A stretch of 64,000 nt of DNA from Streptomyces sp. WM6386 (GTDB lineage Bacteria > Actinomycetota > Actinomycetes > Streptomycetales > Streptomycetaceae): contig NZ_JXTE01000028.1 of NCBI RefSeq assembly GCF_000972385.1, forward strand, positions 27,295-91,294. The letters run 5' to 3'. The translations under genes and the position numbers were made by a program. The stretch's first letter is position 1. Every line of letters starts with the position of its first letter. The notes beneath the pieces are model-generated. The model was not told the DNA's origin, ran no database searches, and saw only the letters and a list, made by a program, of their open reading frames with translations. This document shows, one piece after another, positions 17,912 through 25,612 of the stretch.

Positions 17912-19449
17912 TGCCGGACTGGACCTATCACCCGCTGCGCCGGGCGGCCTCCGCAGTCCTCGGCCGACGCCGTTCACAGCGCACCGCACTGGGACTGCTC
18001 GCCCGGATCGGCTCCCGTCCCGCCGGTGCGCGACTCATCGCCCGCGGGTTCGGCCACCGCCATCCGCCGCAGCAGCTCGCCGGCGACATCGTCGGCGTAC
18101 CCGTGACGGTCCGCCTCGGCATCTCCGTCCCGCCCTCGCTCGCCCGCGAAGCGGTACAGGCCATGCCCCCGCTCGGCGCCGGTGTCGTCGAGGTGGCGCC
18201 CGTCTCGGCGGCCGACGCGGAGACAGTACGCAAGGCCGCCGTCGGCCGCACGATCCCGCTGGTCGTCCGCGCCTGCGACCCCGAGGTCGAGGCCGCCCTC
18301 AAACCCCATGTCGACGGGTTCACCAGCGGCGACGACCCGCACCTGGTCCGCGTGTCCGACCCGTCGGTCACCGCCGCGGCCGCCGCGCTCGAGAAGCCGG
18401 GCACGGTCGTGCTCGCCCGGCCCGGGGTGCTCGTCGAGTCCGGACCCGGCTGGTTCGCCCGGGTCACCGAGGCAGCCACACCGACCGTGCCCGCTCCAGG
18501 CCTACGGGACGTCGGCCTCGATCCCCGCCGCTGGCCCGCCTGGTGGTGGGCGCTGCTCGTCGGGCTCGGGATGACGGGCGCCGGGCTCGGGGCCGCGGCG
18601 ATCACCCTCGGGCCGGTACTGCTCTGGTACGACCACGACTACCTCGGCATGACGCTGCACGACCTGCACCACGCCAACCACCACCTCGTGCACTTCCTCC
18701 AGCACGACCGGATCACCATGGCCGGCACGATGGTGGCGATCGGCGCCCTCTACACCGGCCTCGCCGCGGGCGGAATCAGACGCGGTTGGCCCTGGGCCCG
18801 CGAGGTGTATCTGCTCTCGGGGGCCGTCGGCTTCCCCACCCTGTTCTACTTCCTGGCCACCGGCTTCGTGGAACCCCTGCACACGGCCACCGCCCTCGTC
18901 CTGTTCCCGATGTTCGTGGCCGGGGTCCGCCGGACCCCGCACGCACCCCGCTGGCGCCTGGCTCCCGAAGGGCCGGAGCAGGAGCGCCGACGGGCGCTGA
19001 CCGGCCAGCTTCTCCTGATCGTCACGGGAGCCGGGCTGTTCGTCGGCGGAGCCGTGATCTCCGTGGTCGGTCTGACCGGCGTCTTCGTGCCGACAGACCT
19101 GACGTTCCTGGGCACCGGCGCGCAAAAGCTGGAAGCCGTCAATCCCCGGCTCGTGCCGTTCATCGCCCACGACCGTGCGGGTTTCGGCGGCGCCCTGATG
19201 TCCGCGGCGGTGGCGATCCTCCTGCTCAGCGCGTGGGGCTGGCGGCGGGGTGAGGCCTGGGTGTTCTGGACCCTGGCCGCGGCGGCGACCGCCGGCTTCC
19301 TGCCCGCCGTCGTGGTCCACGCAGTGATCCACTACACCAGCTTCACCCACCTCGCACCGGTCTACATCGGCATCGCCCTGACCAGCACCGGGCTACTGCT
19401 GGCACGTCCGTATCTCTGCGCCAAGACGCCGACCCCGCTGAACGACTGA
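17911..19449 (+). CDS. Dihydroorotate-dehydrogenase-like region joined to polytopic membrane region
   Basis: 512 residues. Residues about 1-190 follow the layout of class 2 dihydroorotate dehydrogenase: HPLRRA opening, HPPQQLAGDIVGVPVTVRLGI, then LGAGVVEVAPVS where PyrD has its GFGFVE-x-G-T-V strand. However, the FMN- and orotate-binding Lys/Asn residues are absent, so catalysis as a dehydrogenase is unlikely. Residues about 205-510 are a membrane region of roughly eight spans. One loop is rich in His (YDHDYLGMTLHDLHHANHHLVHF), suggesting metal or heme binding. The start overlaps the monooxygenase stop by one base. The resemblance to PyrD is by eye and needs a profile search. Confidence 0.6.
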   Translation: MPDWTYHPLRRAASAVLGRRRSQRTALGLLARIGSRPAGARLIARGFGHRHPPQQLAGDIVGVPVTVRLGISVPPSLAREAVQAMPPLGAGVVEVAPVSAADAETVRKAAVGRTIPLVVRACDPEVEAALKPHVDGFTSGDDPHLVRVSDPSVTAAAAALEKPGTVVLARPGVLVESGPGWFARVTEAATPTVPAPGLRDVGLDPRRWPAWWWALLVGLGMTGAGLGAAAITLGPVLLWYDHDYLGMTLHDLHHANHHLVHFLQHDRITMAGTMVAIGALYTGLAAGGIRRGWPWAREVYLLSGAVGFPTLFYFLATGFVEPLHTATALVLFPMFVAGVRRTPHAPRWRLAPEGPEQERRRALTGQLLLIVTGAGLFVGGAVISVVGLTGVFVPTDLTFLGTGAQKLEAVNPRLVPFIAHDRAGFGGALMSAAVAILLLSAWGWRRGEAWVFWTLAAAATAGFLPAVVVHAVIHYTSFTHLAPVYIGIALTSTGLLLARPYLCAKTPTPLND

Positions 19450-19553
19450 CGGGCAGCCCCGGAGAGAAACCCGAGCGGCGCAAGTCACGCAGCGGAGACG
19501 GCACTTGAGCAATGGGGCAGCCAGCAGTCACCGTGGCAACATCGGCCGACGGC

Positions 19554-20690
19554 TCACGGGGTCTGCTTGCCCTGGGTGAACGCGGCGATCAGGCCCTGGG
19601 CCGTGTTGTTCTCGGAGTCGATGCTGTGGACCTCGGCACCTTCGAACATGGCGACCTCGGCGCTGCGGGGGAACATGGCCTGTTCGTACGCCGTGAGCGC
19701 GGCCTCGATGTCGTCGGGGTGCGCGGCGAGGGCCTTGCCGAGTTCGGCGCCGTCGAGCATGGCCAGGTTGGCTCCTTCGCCGTTCGGGGCCGCGAGGTGG
19801 GCGGCGTCACCGAGGAGGGTCACCCCCAGCGCCCGGTCCCACCGGTGTTCGGTGGGCAGGGTGTAGTGGGGGCGCAGGACCGGAGCGGTGTCGCCGTCGG
19901 TGATCAGTGCGGTCAGTTCGGGCGCCCAGCCGTCGAACTCCTGGGCGATCCGTGCGGCGGCCGCGGCGGCATCGGTGAAGTCGATGGCGGCGAACCACTC
20001 CTGCGGCCTGCTCAGCGCCACATAGGTGTGCAGGGTGTCGCCGCTTTCCCGGTGGCCGAAGATCTCCTTGCCCGGCGAAGGCGCCATCATCGAACCGCCG
20101 CCGACCGCTTTCGCGCAGGCGGGGTGCCGGGTGTCGGCGTCGAACAGGTAGGTCTCGACGAACGATGTCCCGACGTACTCGGGAGTGGCGCTGGACAGCA
20201 GCGGCCTCACCCGTGACCACGCGCCGTCCGCGCCGACCAGCAGAGTGGTGACGACGGTGGTGCCGTCCGCGAACGACACCTCGTGGCGGCCGTCGCCGAG
20301 GGCACGGGTGCCGTCGGCCTTGTGCCCCCACCAGACGGTGCCGGCCGGGAGTGAGTCGAGCAGGATCCGGCGCAGTTCGCTGCGCTGCACCTCGGGGCGT
20401 CCGCCGGTGCCGTCGTCACCCTCTTCGAAGAGGACGGTCCCGTCCCGGTCGAGGACCCGCATCGCCTGACGGCCCTCCAGGATGATGGCCCGGAACTCGT
20501 CCATCAGGCCGGCCGCCTCCAGGGCGAGCTGCCCGTTGTAGTCGTGGATGTCGAGCATCCCGCCCTGTATACGCGCCGATGGGGAGGACTCGGCCTCGTA
20601 GACCGAGACCGGGATGCCGTGGACGTGCAGGACACGGGCCAGCGTGAGTCCGCCGAGTCCGGCGCCGATGATCGTGACGGGTGTGTGCAT
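19554..20690 (-). CDS. TetX-like FAD-dependent monooxygenase
   Basis: 378 residues. The signatures are IIGAGLGGLTLARVL (Rossmann), RIQGGMLDIHDYNGQLAL (typical of the TetX branch), VGADGAWSRVRPLL (DG) and LLGDAAHLAAPNGEGANLAM (GD). The branch includes tetracycline-degrading TetX and many hydroxylases of aromatic natural products. ATG 20690 follows AGGAGCC-acc. The upstream 70-120 bp hold five phased direct repeats. Whether it inactivates an antibiotic or decorates a metabolite cannot be told from sequence. Confidence 0.87.
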   Translation of the reverse strand: MHTPVTIIGAGLGGLTLARVLHVHGIPVSVYEAESSPSARIQGGMLDIHDYNGQLALEAAGLMDEFRAIILEGRQAMRVLDRDGTVLFEEGDDGTGGRPEVQRSELRRILLDSLPAGTVWWGHKADGTRALGDGRHEVSFADGTTVVTTLLVGADGAWSRVRPLLSSATPEYVGTSFVETYLFDADTRHPACAKAVGGGSMMAPSPGKEIFGHRESGDTLHTYVALSRPQEWFAAIDFTDAAAAAARIAQEFDGWAPELTALITDGDTAPVLRPHYTLPTEHRWDRALGVTLLGDAAHLAAPNGEGANLAMLDGAELGKALAAHPDDIEAALTAYEQAMFPRSAEVAMFEGAEVHSIDSENNTAQGLIAAFTQGKQTP

Positions 20691-20759
20691 GGTGGCTCCT
20701 TGGGATCGGGCCGCCCGGTGGTCTCCGGCCGGCCTCCTCCGGAAAGATCCCAACGCCTA

Positions 20760-20808
20760 CCGACAAGCCACCGACATCGCACCAACAGCCCCCGACAACC
20801 GACCGACA
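20760..20808. promoter_or_regulatory. Five helically phased direct repeats (CCGACA) upstream of the TetX-like gene
   Basis: CCGACA begins at 20760, 20771, 20792 and 20803, and a one-mismatch copy CCAACA at 20782. The spacing is 11, 11, 10 and 11 bp. On the minus (coding) strand the repeats read TGTCGG and lie 70-118 bases before ATG 20690. Direct repeats at 11-bp steps near a -35 region are how SARP activators bind in Streptomyces; the identity of the binder is inference. Confidence 0.5.
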
Positions 20809-20960
20809 CCGCGCCGCTGATGATCGTGACAGAGGTCTGGCCCGCCGCTACGGGGGAGAGCGACGGGCCAGCACCTCCACAGTGCCACAGGCGCGCACGA
20901 GATGTGTGGTGTCACGGGAAAGCGGGACGCCGCTCCAGGGAGCCAGAAGGCCGGAAATAC

Positions 20961-20997
20961 ACAGAGCCCGTCCCGGACGTACCGGGACGGGCTCTGT
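20961..20997 (-). terminator. Intrinsic terminator, 16-bp perfect stem
   Basis: The arms 20961-20976 and 20982-20997 match perfectly around a 5-base loop. On the minus strand the stem is followed by GTATTTCC. It would end transcripts from the kinase gene and separate them from the TetX-like gene. Confidence 0.8.
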
Positions 20998-21060
20998 TGT
21001 CGAGCGCCGGGCAGGCCTTGCACCTGCATCTCCCCGCAGGAAGCGGGGCGTCTTTCCTTG
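20961..21060 (-). ncRNA. Candidate structured RNA or 3' UTR ending in a perfect 16-bp terminator
   Basis: Reading the minus strand, three hairpins follow in order: CCCCGC/GCGGGG (21032-21048, 5-base loop), GCAGG/CCTGC (21011-21027, 7-base loop) and a 16-bp perfect stem with 5-base loop (20961-20997) followed by GTATTTCC. No reading frame here looks like a protein. It lies 105 bp past the stop of the Ser/Thr kinase, so it may be a structured 3' UTR of that transcript or a separate small RNA. The last hairpin is a good intrinsic terminator either way. Confidence 0.45.
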
Positions 21061-21164
21061 GACCACCAACGCACAACCGGAAACCAGGAGTTCTGGCGAC
21101 CAGCTCAAGATCAAGCATAGCGGATACTCGACAGCCGGCAGACACGGGCGACCGCACCAAGCTG

Positions 21165-22880
21165 TCAGTCCTCCGCCGGGTGCACGTCCGTCACTTTGCC
21201 CTTGATGTCGGTTTCCAGGTAGCCGGAACGGCTGTACTTGTCCGAGAGGTAGACGGACAGTCCGAACGAAGGGTTGAAGACGTCGGGTTGGCGCACCAGC
21301 ACATAGCGGGTCTCGGGGTCCTTGACGTTCAGCTTCTTCTCTGCCTCTTCCAAGAGGGCGGGAATCCTGTCCCAGTTGAAGTCCTCGACGGCGAAGGGTT
21401 TGTCGCCACTCGGCAGGGTGCTGTCGATGATGCTCTTCTCCGCACCCGTGCCCGGGCGGTAGTCGTACGTCTCGAACGCGGAGTCGCTGCCGTCGACCAT
21501 GATCCTGGCTGTCACGTAGTCGTCGTAGACGGAGAAATCACCGAACCTCTTCCGGCCGCTCTCCCTCTCCAATGCCTTGATGGCAATGCGGATGTTAGCC
21601 GGGGTGAGCATGCTCCCGGTCGTGGTCTCCTGCGAGTCCGATCCGGTGGAAGCCGAGTCCGACGTGGCCGTCGAGACTGACGTGGGTGTCGAGGACGACG
21701 AGGACGACGAGGGCGTCGAGGGGCCGCCCGTGTTCAGGTCGGCGGTGCCGCCGTCCAGGGGCAGCAGCCACCACAGCAGGGCTACGGCGCCGACGAGCGA
21801 GGTTCCCGACAGGCTCAGCAGCAAGGGGCGGCCCGGGACGCGTCGGCGTGGCGGTCGGGTAGGAGCGATCACCGATTGAGGTGCTGTCGGTCCTGGGATC
21901 GGGTTGGCCGATGGAGGTCCGAAGGCGGCGGGAGTGGCAGGCGCGCCGGGGTACGAAGGGCCCGTGGGCGTGGACGGTGCCGCCAGGGGGTAGGAGGTGG
22001 GTTCGTCTCGCGGGGGCGTCGGGCCGGTCGTCGGCTCCGACTCGATCACGGCGAGTCTCCGGTCCAGGACAGCGGCGGACGCCCGCGCTGCCGGGTCCCG
22101 TACCAGCACGCTCATCAGGACGTCGCCGAGAAGACCGGCCCGCACCGGTGGCGGCACGTCCTCGTGGAGCACGGCGGCGAGGGTGGCCAGGGTGCTGCCC
22201 CGGCGCAGCGGGTGGTGGCCCTCGACCGCGTTGTAGAGCATCATCGCCAGGGACCACAGGTCGGACGCGGGTCCACCCTCGTGGCCCGAGATTCGTTCTG
22301 GCGCCATGAAGTCGGGTGTGCCGATGATGGAGCCGGTGGCGGTGAGGCTGGTCGTCTCGCGGATCGCGGCGATGCCGAAGTCGGTGAGGACGGGGCGCCC
22401 GTCCGGCCGTAGCAGAACATTGGCGGGCTTGACGTCCCGGTGCTGGATTCCGGCGTCGTGCGCTGCGGTCAGCGCGGCCAGTACTCCGCGGCCGATCCGC
22501 GCCGCCTCGGCCGGGGGCATCGGCCCCTGGGCCAGCCGGTCGGCGAGCGAGCCGCCGCCGACCAGCTCCATCACGATCCACGGGTAGGTGCCCTCGCCGC
22601 CGTCGACGATGTGGTGGATGGTGACGACGTTGGGATGGTCGATCCGGGCCAGGGCCCTGGCCTCGCGCAGCACGCGCTCACGCAGCATCCGTGCGGCCTC
22701 TGGGTCGTACTCGGCGAGATCGCGGTCCGGCGGGCGGACCTCCTTGATCGCCACCAGCCTGTGCAGGACCAGGTCTCTGGCCCGCCAGACCATGCCCATC
22801 CCGCCACCGCCGAGGCGGGCCTCCAACTCGAAGCGCCCGTCGACAACTCGTCTGCCGGGACCTCCGTCTGCCTCACTCAT
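21165..22880 (-). CDS. Membrane-anchored Ser/Thr protein kinase (PknB type)
   Basis: About 571 residues. The kinase domain (residues 15-275) has LGGGGMGMVWRA (Gly loop), VAIKEV (ATP Lys), HRDVKPANVLL (catalytic loop), DFGIA (metal Asp) and APE. A Pro-rich linker and one membrane span (LVGAVALLWWLLPL) follow, then a Ser/Thr-rich stalk and a 130-residue extracellular domain that contains no PASTA repeat and that I do not recognise. The kinase faces the cytoplasm, with the outer domain probably the sensor. The start is uncertain: ATG 22880 and ATG 22910 both lack a clear ribosome site. Two secreted repeat-protein genes lie upstream in the same direction. Confidence 0.9.
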   Translation of the reverse strand: MSEADGGPGRRVVDGRFELEARLGGGGMGMVWRARDLVLHRLVAIKEVRPPDRDLAEYDPEAARMLRERVLREARALARIDHPNVVTIHHIVDGGEGTYPWIVMELVGGGSLADRLAQGPMPPAEAARIGRGVLAALTAAHDAGIQHRDVKPANVLLRPDGRPVLTDFGIAAIRETTSLTATGSIIGTPDFMAPERISGHEGGPASDLWSLAMMLYNAVEGHHPLRRGSTLATLAAVLHEDVPPPVRAGLLGDVLMSVLVRDPAARASAAVLDRRLAVIESEPTTGPTPPRDEPTSYPLAAPSTPTGPSYPGAPATPAAFGPPSANPIPGPTAPQSVIAPTRPPRRRVPGRPLLLSLSGTSLVGAVALLWWLLPLDGGTADLNTGGPSTPSSSSSSSTPTSVSTATSDSASTGSDSQETTTGSMLTPANIRIAIKALERESGRKRFGDFSVYDDYVTARIMVDGSDSAFETYDYRPGTGAEKSIIDSTLPSGDKPFAVEDFNWDRIPALLEEAEKKLNVKDPETRYVLVRQPDVFNPSFGLSVYLSDKYSRSGYLETDIKGKVTDVHPAED

Positions 22881-23016
22881 GGGCGGGAGCTTAGTTGGCG
22901 CCGCCGACATCGTTCGACGGCCCCCAAGCGGCCGGTCCGGGGCGGTGTTCCTGCCGCGTCACCCGATGTACTACCAGCCTCCCCAACGGCCTTCGGACAC
23001 GACTCCGTCGGTCATC

Positions 23017-24126
23017 TCAGTCGAACCGCAGGATGCGCGGGGCGAAGGTGCCCTCGGGGCCGTCGGCGCGGCCGACCGACCACACGGTCGACGTGCCCGG
23101 CACCGGTGCCAGCCGTAGCGTTCTGGAGTCTCCCTCCCCGGCCACCGCCGGTTCGCTGTATTCGGCGAACGACTGTCCGTTCCAGGAGAGGAAGTCCGGT
23201 CCGGGAACCCACGGTGGAGTGCTGCCCGGCGGGCCCCACTTCTGCGAGCGGGCCACCGCGACCCAGCCCAGCTCGCCGGAGGTGGTGGGCGCGAGTGACG
23301 TGATGCCGCCGAAGTCGGTGGGCACGGTCACGTGGCTCCACTCGTGTCCGTCGAAGCGGACCAGCAGCGGCGGGATCGGCCGGCCCACCGGACCTCCGAC
23401 GAACCCGGCCGTGCCACCTGCCCACACCTCCGTCGGCGAGACCGCCAGTACGCTGCCCACGGCCGAGCGCGGGAACCCGTCCACGATCGTCTGCTGCCAC
23501 GTCTGCCCGTCCCAGTGCGACACCGCCGCACCCGAGCTGGTCTCGCCCGCGGCCCAGACGTCGTCCGCCGCCAGGATGTGCAGGCCGTACACGGCCCCCG
23601 GCGGCACCGGTACGTCCCGCCAGCTCCGCCCGTCCCAGCGCAGCAGTGCCTGGGCGCCGTCCCGTGAGCCGATCAGCCAGGTCTCGCCGCCACCGGAGAC
23701 GACCCGGGTCAGCAGGACACCACTCGGCGGCCGGCTCTCGCGCCAGGCAGTGCCGTTGTAGCGCAGCAGTCGCGCGCCGCCCGTCGAGTCGCGGCCGACG
23801 GCCCAGAGGGTGGTCGGTGAGGACGCGGCGACGGACAGGAATTCTCCCTGCCAGCCGATCCCGGGCAGGTTCTGGCGCTGCCAGGTGGTTCCGTCCCAGC
23901 GCAGCACCAGCGGGAAGCCCGGCGCCTCGCGGCCGACGGCGTCGGCACCGACCACCCAGGCCCGCTCCGGCCCGAGCGCCACGGCCTCGTTGAGTCCGGC
24001 CTGTGGGCGTACCTGTGCCGGGACGGGAATGTGTCGCCAGGACCGGGTTTCCGCCGCGGCCGTGGTCATGAAGGTGATGATGGTCAGGGCGACGACGAGA
24101 GCCGCGACGAGAAGTCTGCGTGCCAT
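23017..24126 (-). CDS. Secreted W-D-G repeat protein, predicted beta-propeller
   Basis: 369 residues with a signal peptide (hydrophobic core LLVAALVVALTIITFMTTAAA). The mature part repeats a short unit of the form (L/V)-x-R-(W/Y)-(D/N)-G-x-x-W about six times: LRWDGTTW, LRYNGTAW, LRWDGRSW, SHWDGQTW, VRFDGHEW, LSWNGQSF. Each repeat is about 45-50 residues, typical of one propeller blade. ATG 24126 begins two bases after the stop of its upstream paralogue, so they are co-translated. No catalytic motif is visible; a binding or surface role is likely. Confidence 0.75.
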   Translation of the reverse strand: MARRLLVAALVVALTIITFMTTAAAETRSWRHIPVPAQVRPQAGLNEAVALGPERAWVVGADAVGREAPGFPLVLRWDGTTWQRQNLPGIGWQGEFLSVAASSPTTLWAVGRDSTGGARLLRYNGTAWRESRPPSGVLLTRVVSGGGETWLIGSRDGAQALLRWDGRSWRDVPVPPGAVYGLHILAADDVWAAGETSSGAAVSHWDGQTWQQTIVDGFPRSAVGSVLAVSPTEVWAGGTAGFVGGPVGRPIPPLLVRFDGHEWSHVTVPTDFGGITSLAPTTSGELGWVAVARSQKWGPPGSTPPWVPGPDFLSWNGQSFAEYSEPAVAGEGDSRTLRLAPVPGTSTVWSVGRADGPEGTFAPRILRFD

Positions 24127-24128
24127 GG

Positions 24129-25196
24129 TCAGCCTCCCAGCCGCTCGCTCATCAGGTTCGGTTTCGAGCCGTAGATCTCGACGGTTCCGAACGACAGCAG
24201 TGACGACCCGGCCCTCGTCAGTGCACTCGGTTTGACGTCGATCGCGTTCGTGCGCTCGGGGCCGTAGGAGAAGGTGGTGCGGGGGCCGTCCACCCGTGCG
24301 TACTTCGACTGGAACGCACGGTCGCTGCGCACCGGCAGCCACAGGGCGCCGTCCGGGCCGCGCGTCATGCCCTCGGTGTGCGTGTCGCCCAGCGAGGGGT
24401 AAGTGGTGCGCCAGGCCTGCCCGTTGAAGGTCATCAGGTAGGTGCGGGACACGCCGTCGGTGTACTGGCTGCCGCCGATCGTGGCCCGGCCGGACGGTTC
24501 GAGCAGGATCGTGTGCACGTTGCTGTTCGGCGGCAGCGGCACCTTCGCGTCCCGCCATACCGTGCCGTCCCGACGCAGGACGGTGGTCCCGGTGTTGGTG
24601 TCCGCCCAGGCCCACGCATCGGAGGCCGTACGCGCGGTGACGCCCATCAGGTAGAGCACGCCGTCCGGGGTGGACTGCGTGGTCCAGCCGGAGCCGTCGT
24701 AGTGCAACACCTTCAGCCCGGTGTCGTCTTCACCGACCACCCACGCTGCGCCCGGTACGGCGGTGAAGTCCTGGTAGGTCCACAGAGTCCGCGGCAGCGG
24801 AACGGCGCTCCATCCGGTCGACGACCGGCGCAGGATCTCCCCTGTCCCCGCGCGGTTGTGGAAGATCCACACCTCTTCGCCGACGAACTGCACCTTGCCG
24901 AGCCAGCCCAGCTCGTCGGCGCCGGGGAAGCTGGTCTCCCGGTTCCATGCCGTGCCGTCCCACCGGTACAACATCGGCCGCAGTCCGTCGGTGGCGTGCT
25001 CGTATCCGCTCGCCCACGCCTCGCCCGGCCCGCGGGCGGCGAGATCGGACACGGTCACCGGCGGGGCCGCCGCCGGCACGGGCAGCGCTGACCAGCTCGG
25101 CTTCGCGGCGGCGGCAGGCGGCGCAGCCGCGGCCGGTGACCCGACCGTGGCGCACGCGATCACAAGGCAGACGATGACTGTGCGGAGACCGTTCAC
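24129..25196 (-). CDS. Secreted W-D-G repeat protein (paralogue of downstream gene)
   Basis: About 355 residues: a signal peptide ending near SPAAAA, then blades marked by LYRWDGTAW, LHYDGSGW, LRRDGTVW and MTFNGQAW. It is clearly related to the next gene by repeat unit and length. GTG 25196 is preceded by a GGGGGG purine tract; a longer frame to 25241 (ATG) is possible. The pair probably arose by tandem duplication and diverged. The promoter region faces the rhamnogalacturonan lyase gene. Confidence 0.72.
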   Translation of the reverse strand: MNGLRTVIVCLVIACATVGSPAAAAPPAAAAKPSWSALPVPAAAPPVTVSDLAARGPGEAWASGYEHATDGLRPMLYRWDGTAWNRETSFPGADELGWLGKVQFVGEEVWIFHNRAGTGEILRRSSTGWSAVPLPRTLWTYQDFTAVPGAAWVVGEDDTGLKVLHYDGSGWTTQSTPDGVLYLMGVTARTASDAWAWADTNTGTTVLRRDGTVWRDAKVPLPPNSNVHTILLEPSGRATIGGSQYTDGVSRTYLMTFNGQAWRTTYPSLGDTHTEGMTRGPDGALWLPVRSDRAFQSKYARVDGPRTTFSYGPERTNAIDVKPSALTRAGSSLLSFGTVEIYGSKPNLMSERLGG

Positions 25197-25335
25197 GAGA
25201 CCCCCCAGTACGCGACGGTCGCACACGGTATTGGCGTTCACCCACCGGGAACAGACGGCATTCGGCCATCACGGTTCCCTTTGGAGGACGTGCGTCACGG
25301 TTCGTCGGGCGGGGTCCTACCTCCTGTATGCCGTG

Positions 25336-25361
25336 CTGAGGTGCAAGCGTTTTCACCTCAG
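25336..25361. promoter_or_regulatory. LacI/GalR-family operator, 26-bp dyad
   Basis: CTGAGGTG (25336-25343) and CACCTCAG (25354-25361) are perfect arms centred on a CG. The core TGCAAGCGTTTTCA (25342-25355) fits every fixed position of the LacI-family consensus TGNAANCGNTNNCA. It lies about 250 bp before the lyase start and about 140 bp before the divergent gene. Confidence 0.7.
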
Positions 25362-25464
25362 GGCCACGCAGACGATCAGGGCACGAAGACCGGCCTGAAC
25401 TCTACAGATGTAGCCATGCGTTTCATCTTGACGCGTACGCATCACGATGCTTCCATCGCCACCG

Positions 25465-25478
25465 TGCAAACGCTTCAA
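25465..25478. promoter_or_regulatory. Second LacI-type operator match
   Basis: TGCAAACGCTTCAA fits the TGNAANCGNTNNCA consensus with one mismatch and shares AAGCGTTT (reverse strand) with the site at 25336. The two centres are 123 bp apart, compatible with looped or dual-site repression of the lyase gene. Confidence 0.55.
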
Positions 25479-25612
25479 CTCGGGACGGCTCATTGGCGAC
25501 CGATCGACGCGAAGGTCACGCCGGCGAGGCGGTCACGAACGCAGCCGAGCCCGGTCCGCATCCGACTGCACCACACCACGCACGCAACCGAGAGCAACCC
25601 AAGGAGACCGTC

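Larger units (their letters stand above)
25197..25612. promoter_or_regulatory. 416-bp divergent intergenic region with two LacI-type operators
   Basis: No gene is seen. The region separates the secreted repeat-protein pair (minus) from the rhamnogalacturonan lyase (plus) and carries the two CG-centred operator matches listed separately. AAGGAG at 25601-25606 serves the lyase GTG. Confidence 0.6.

Noticed and set aside
21000..21075. tRNA-like look of the minus-strand segment (two hairpins, GGTGGTCC opening)
   Set aside because: No matching acceptor stem, anticodon arm or T-arm consensus can be drawn; kept only as a candidate structured RNA.
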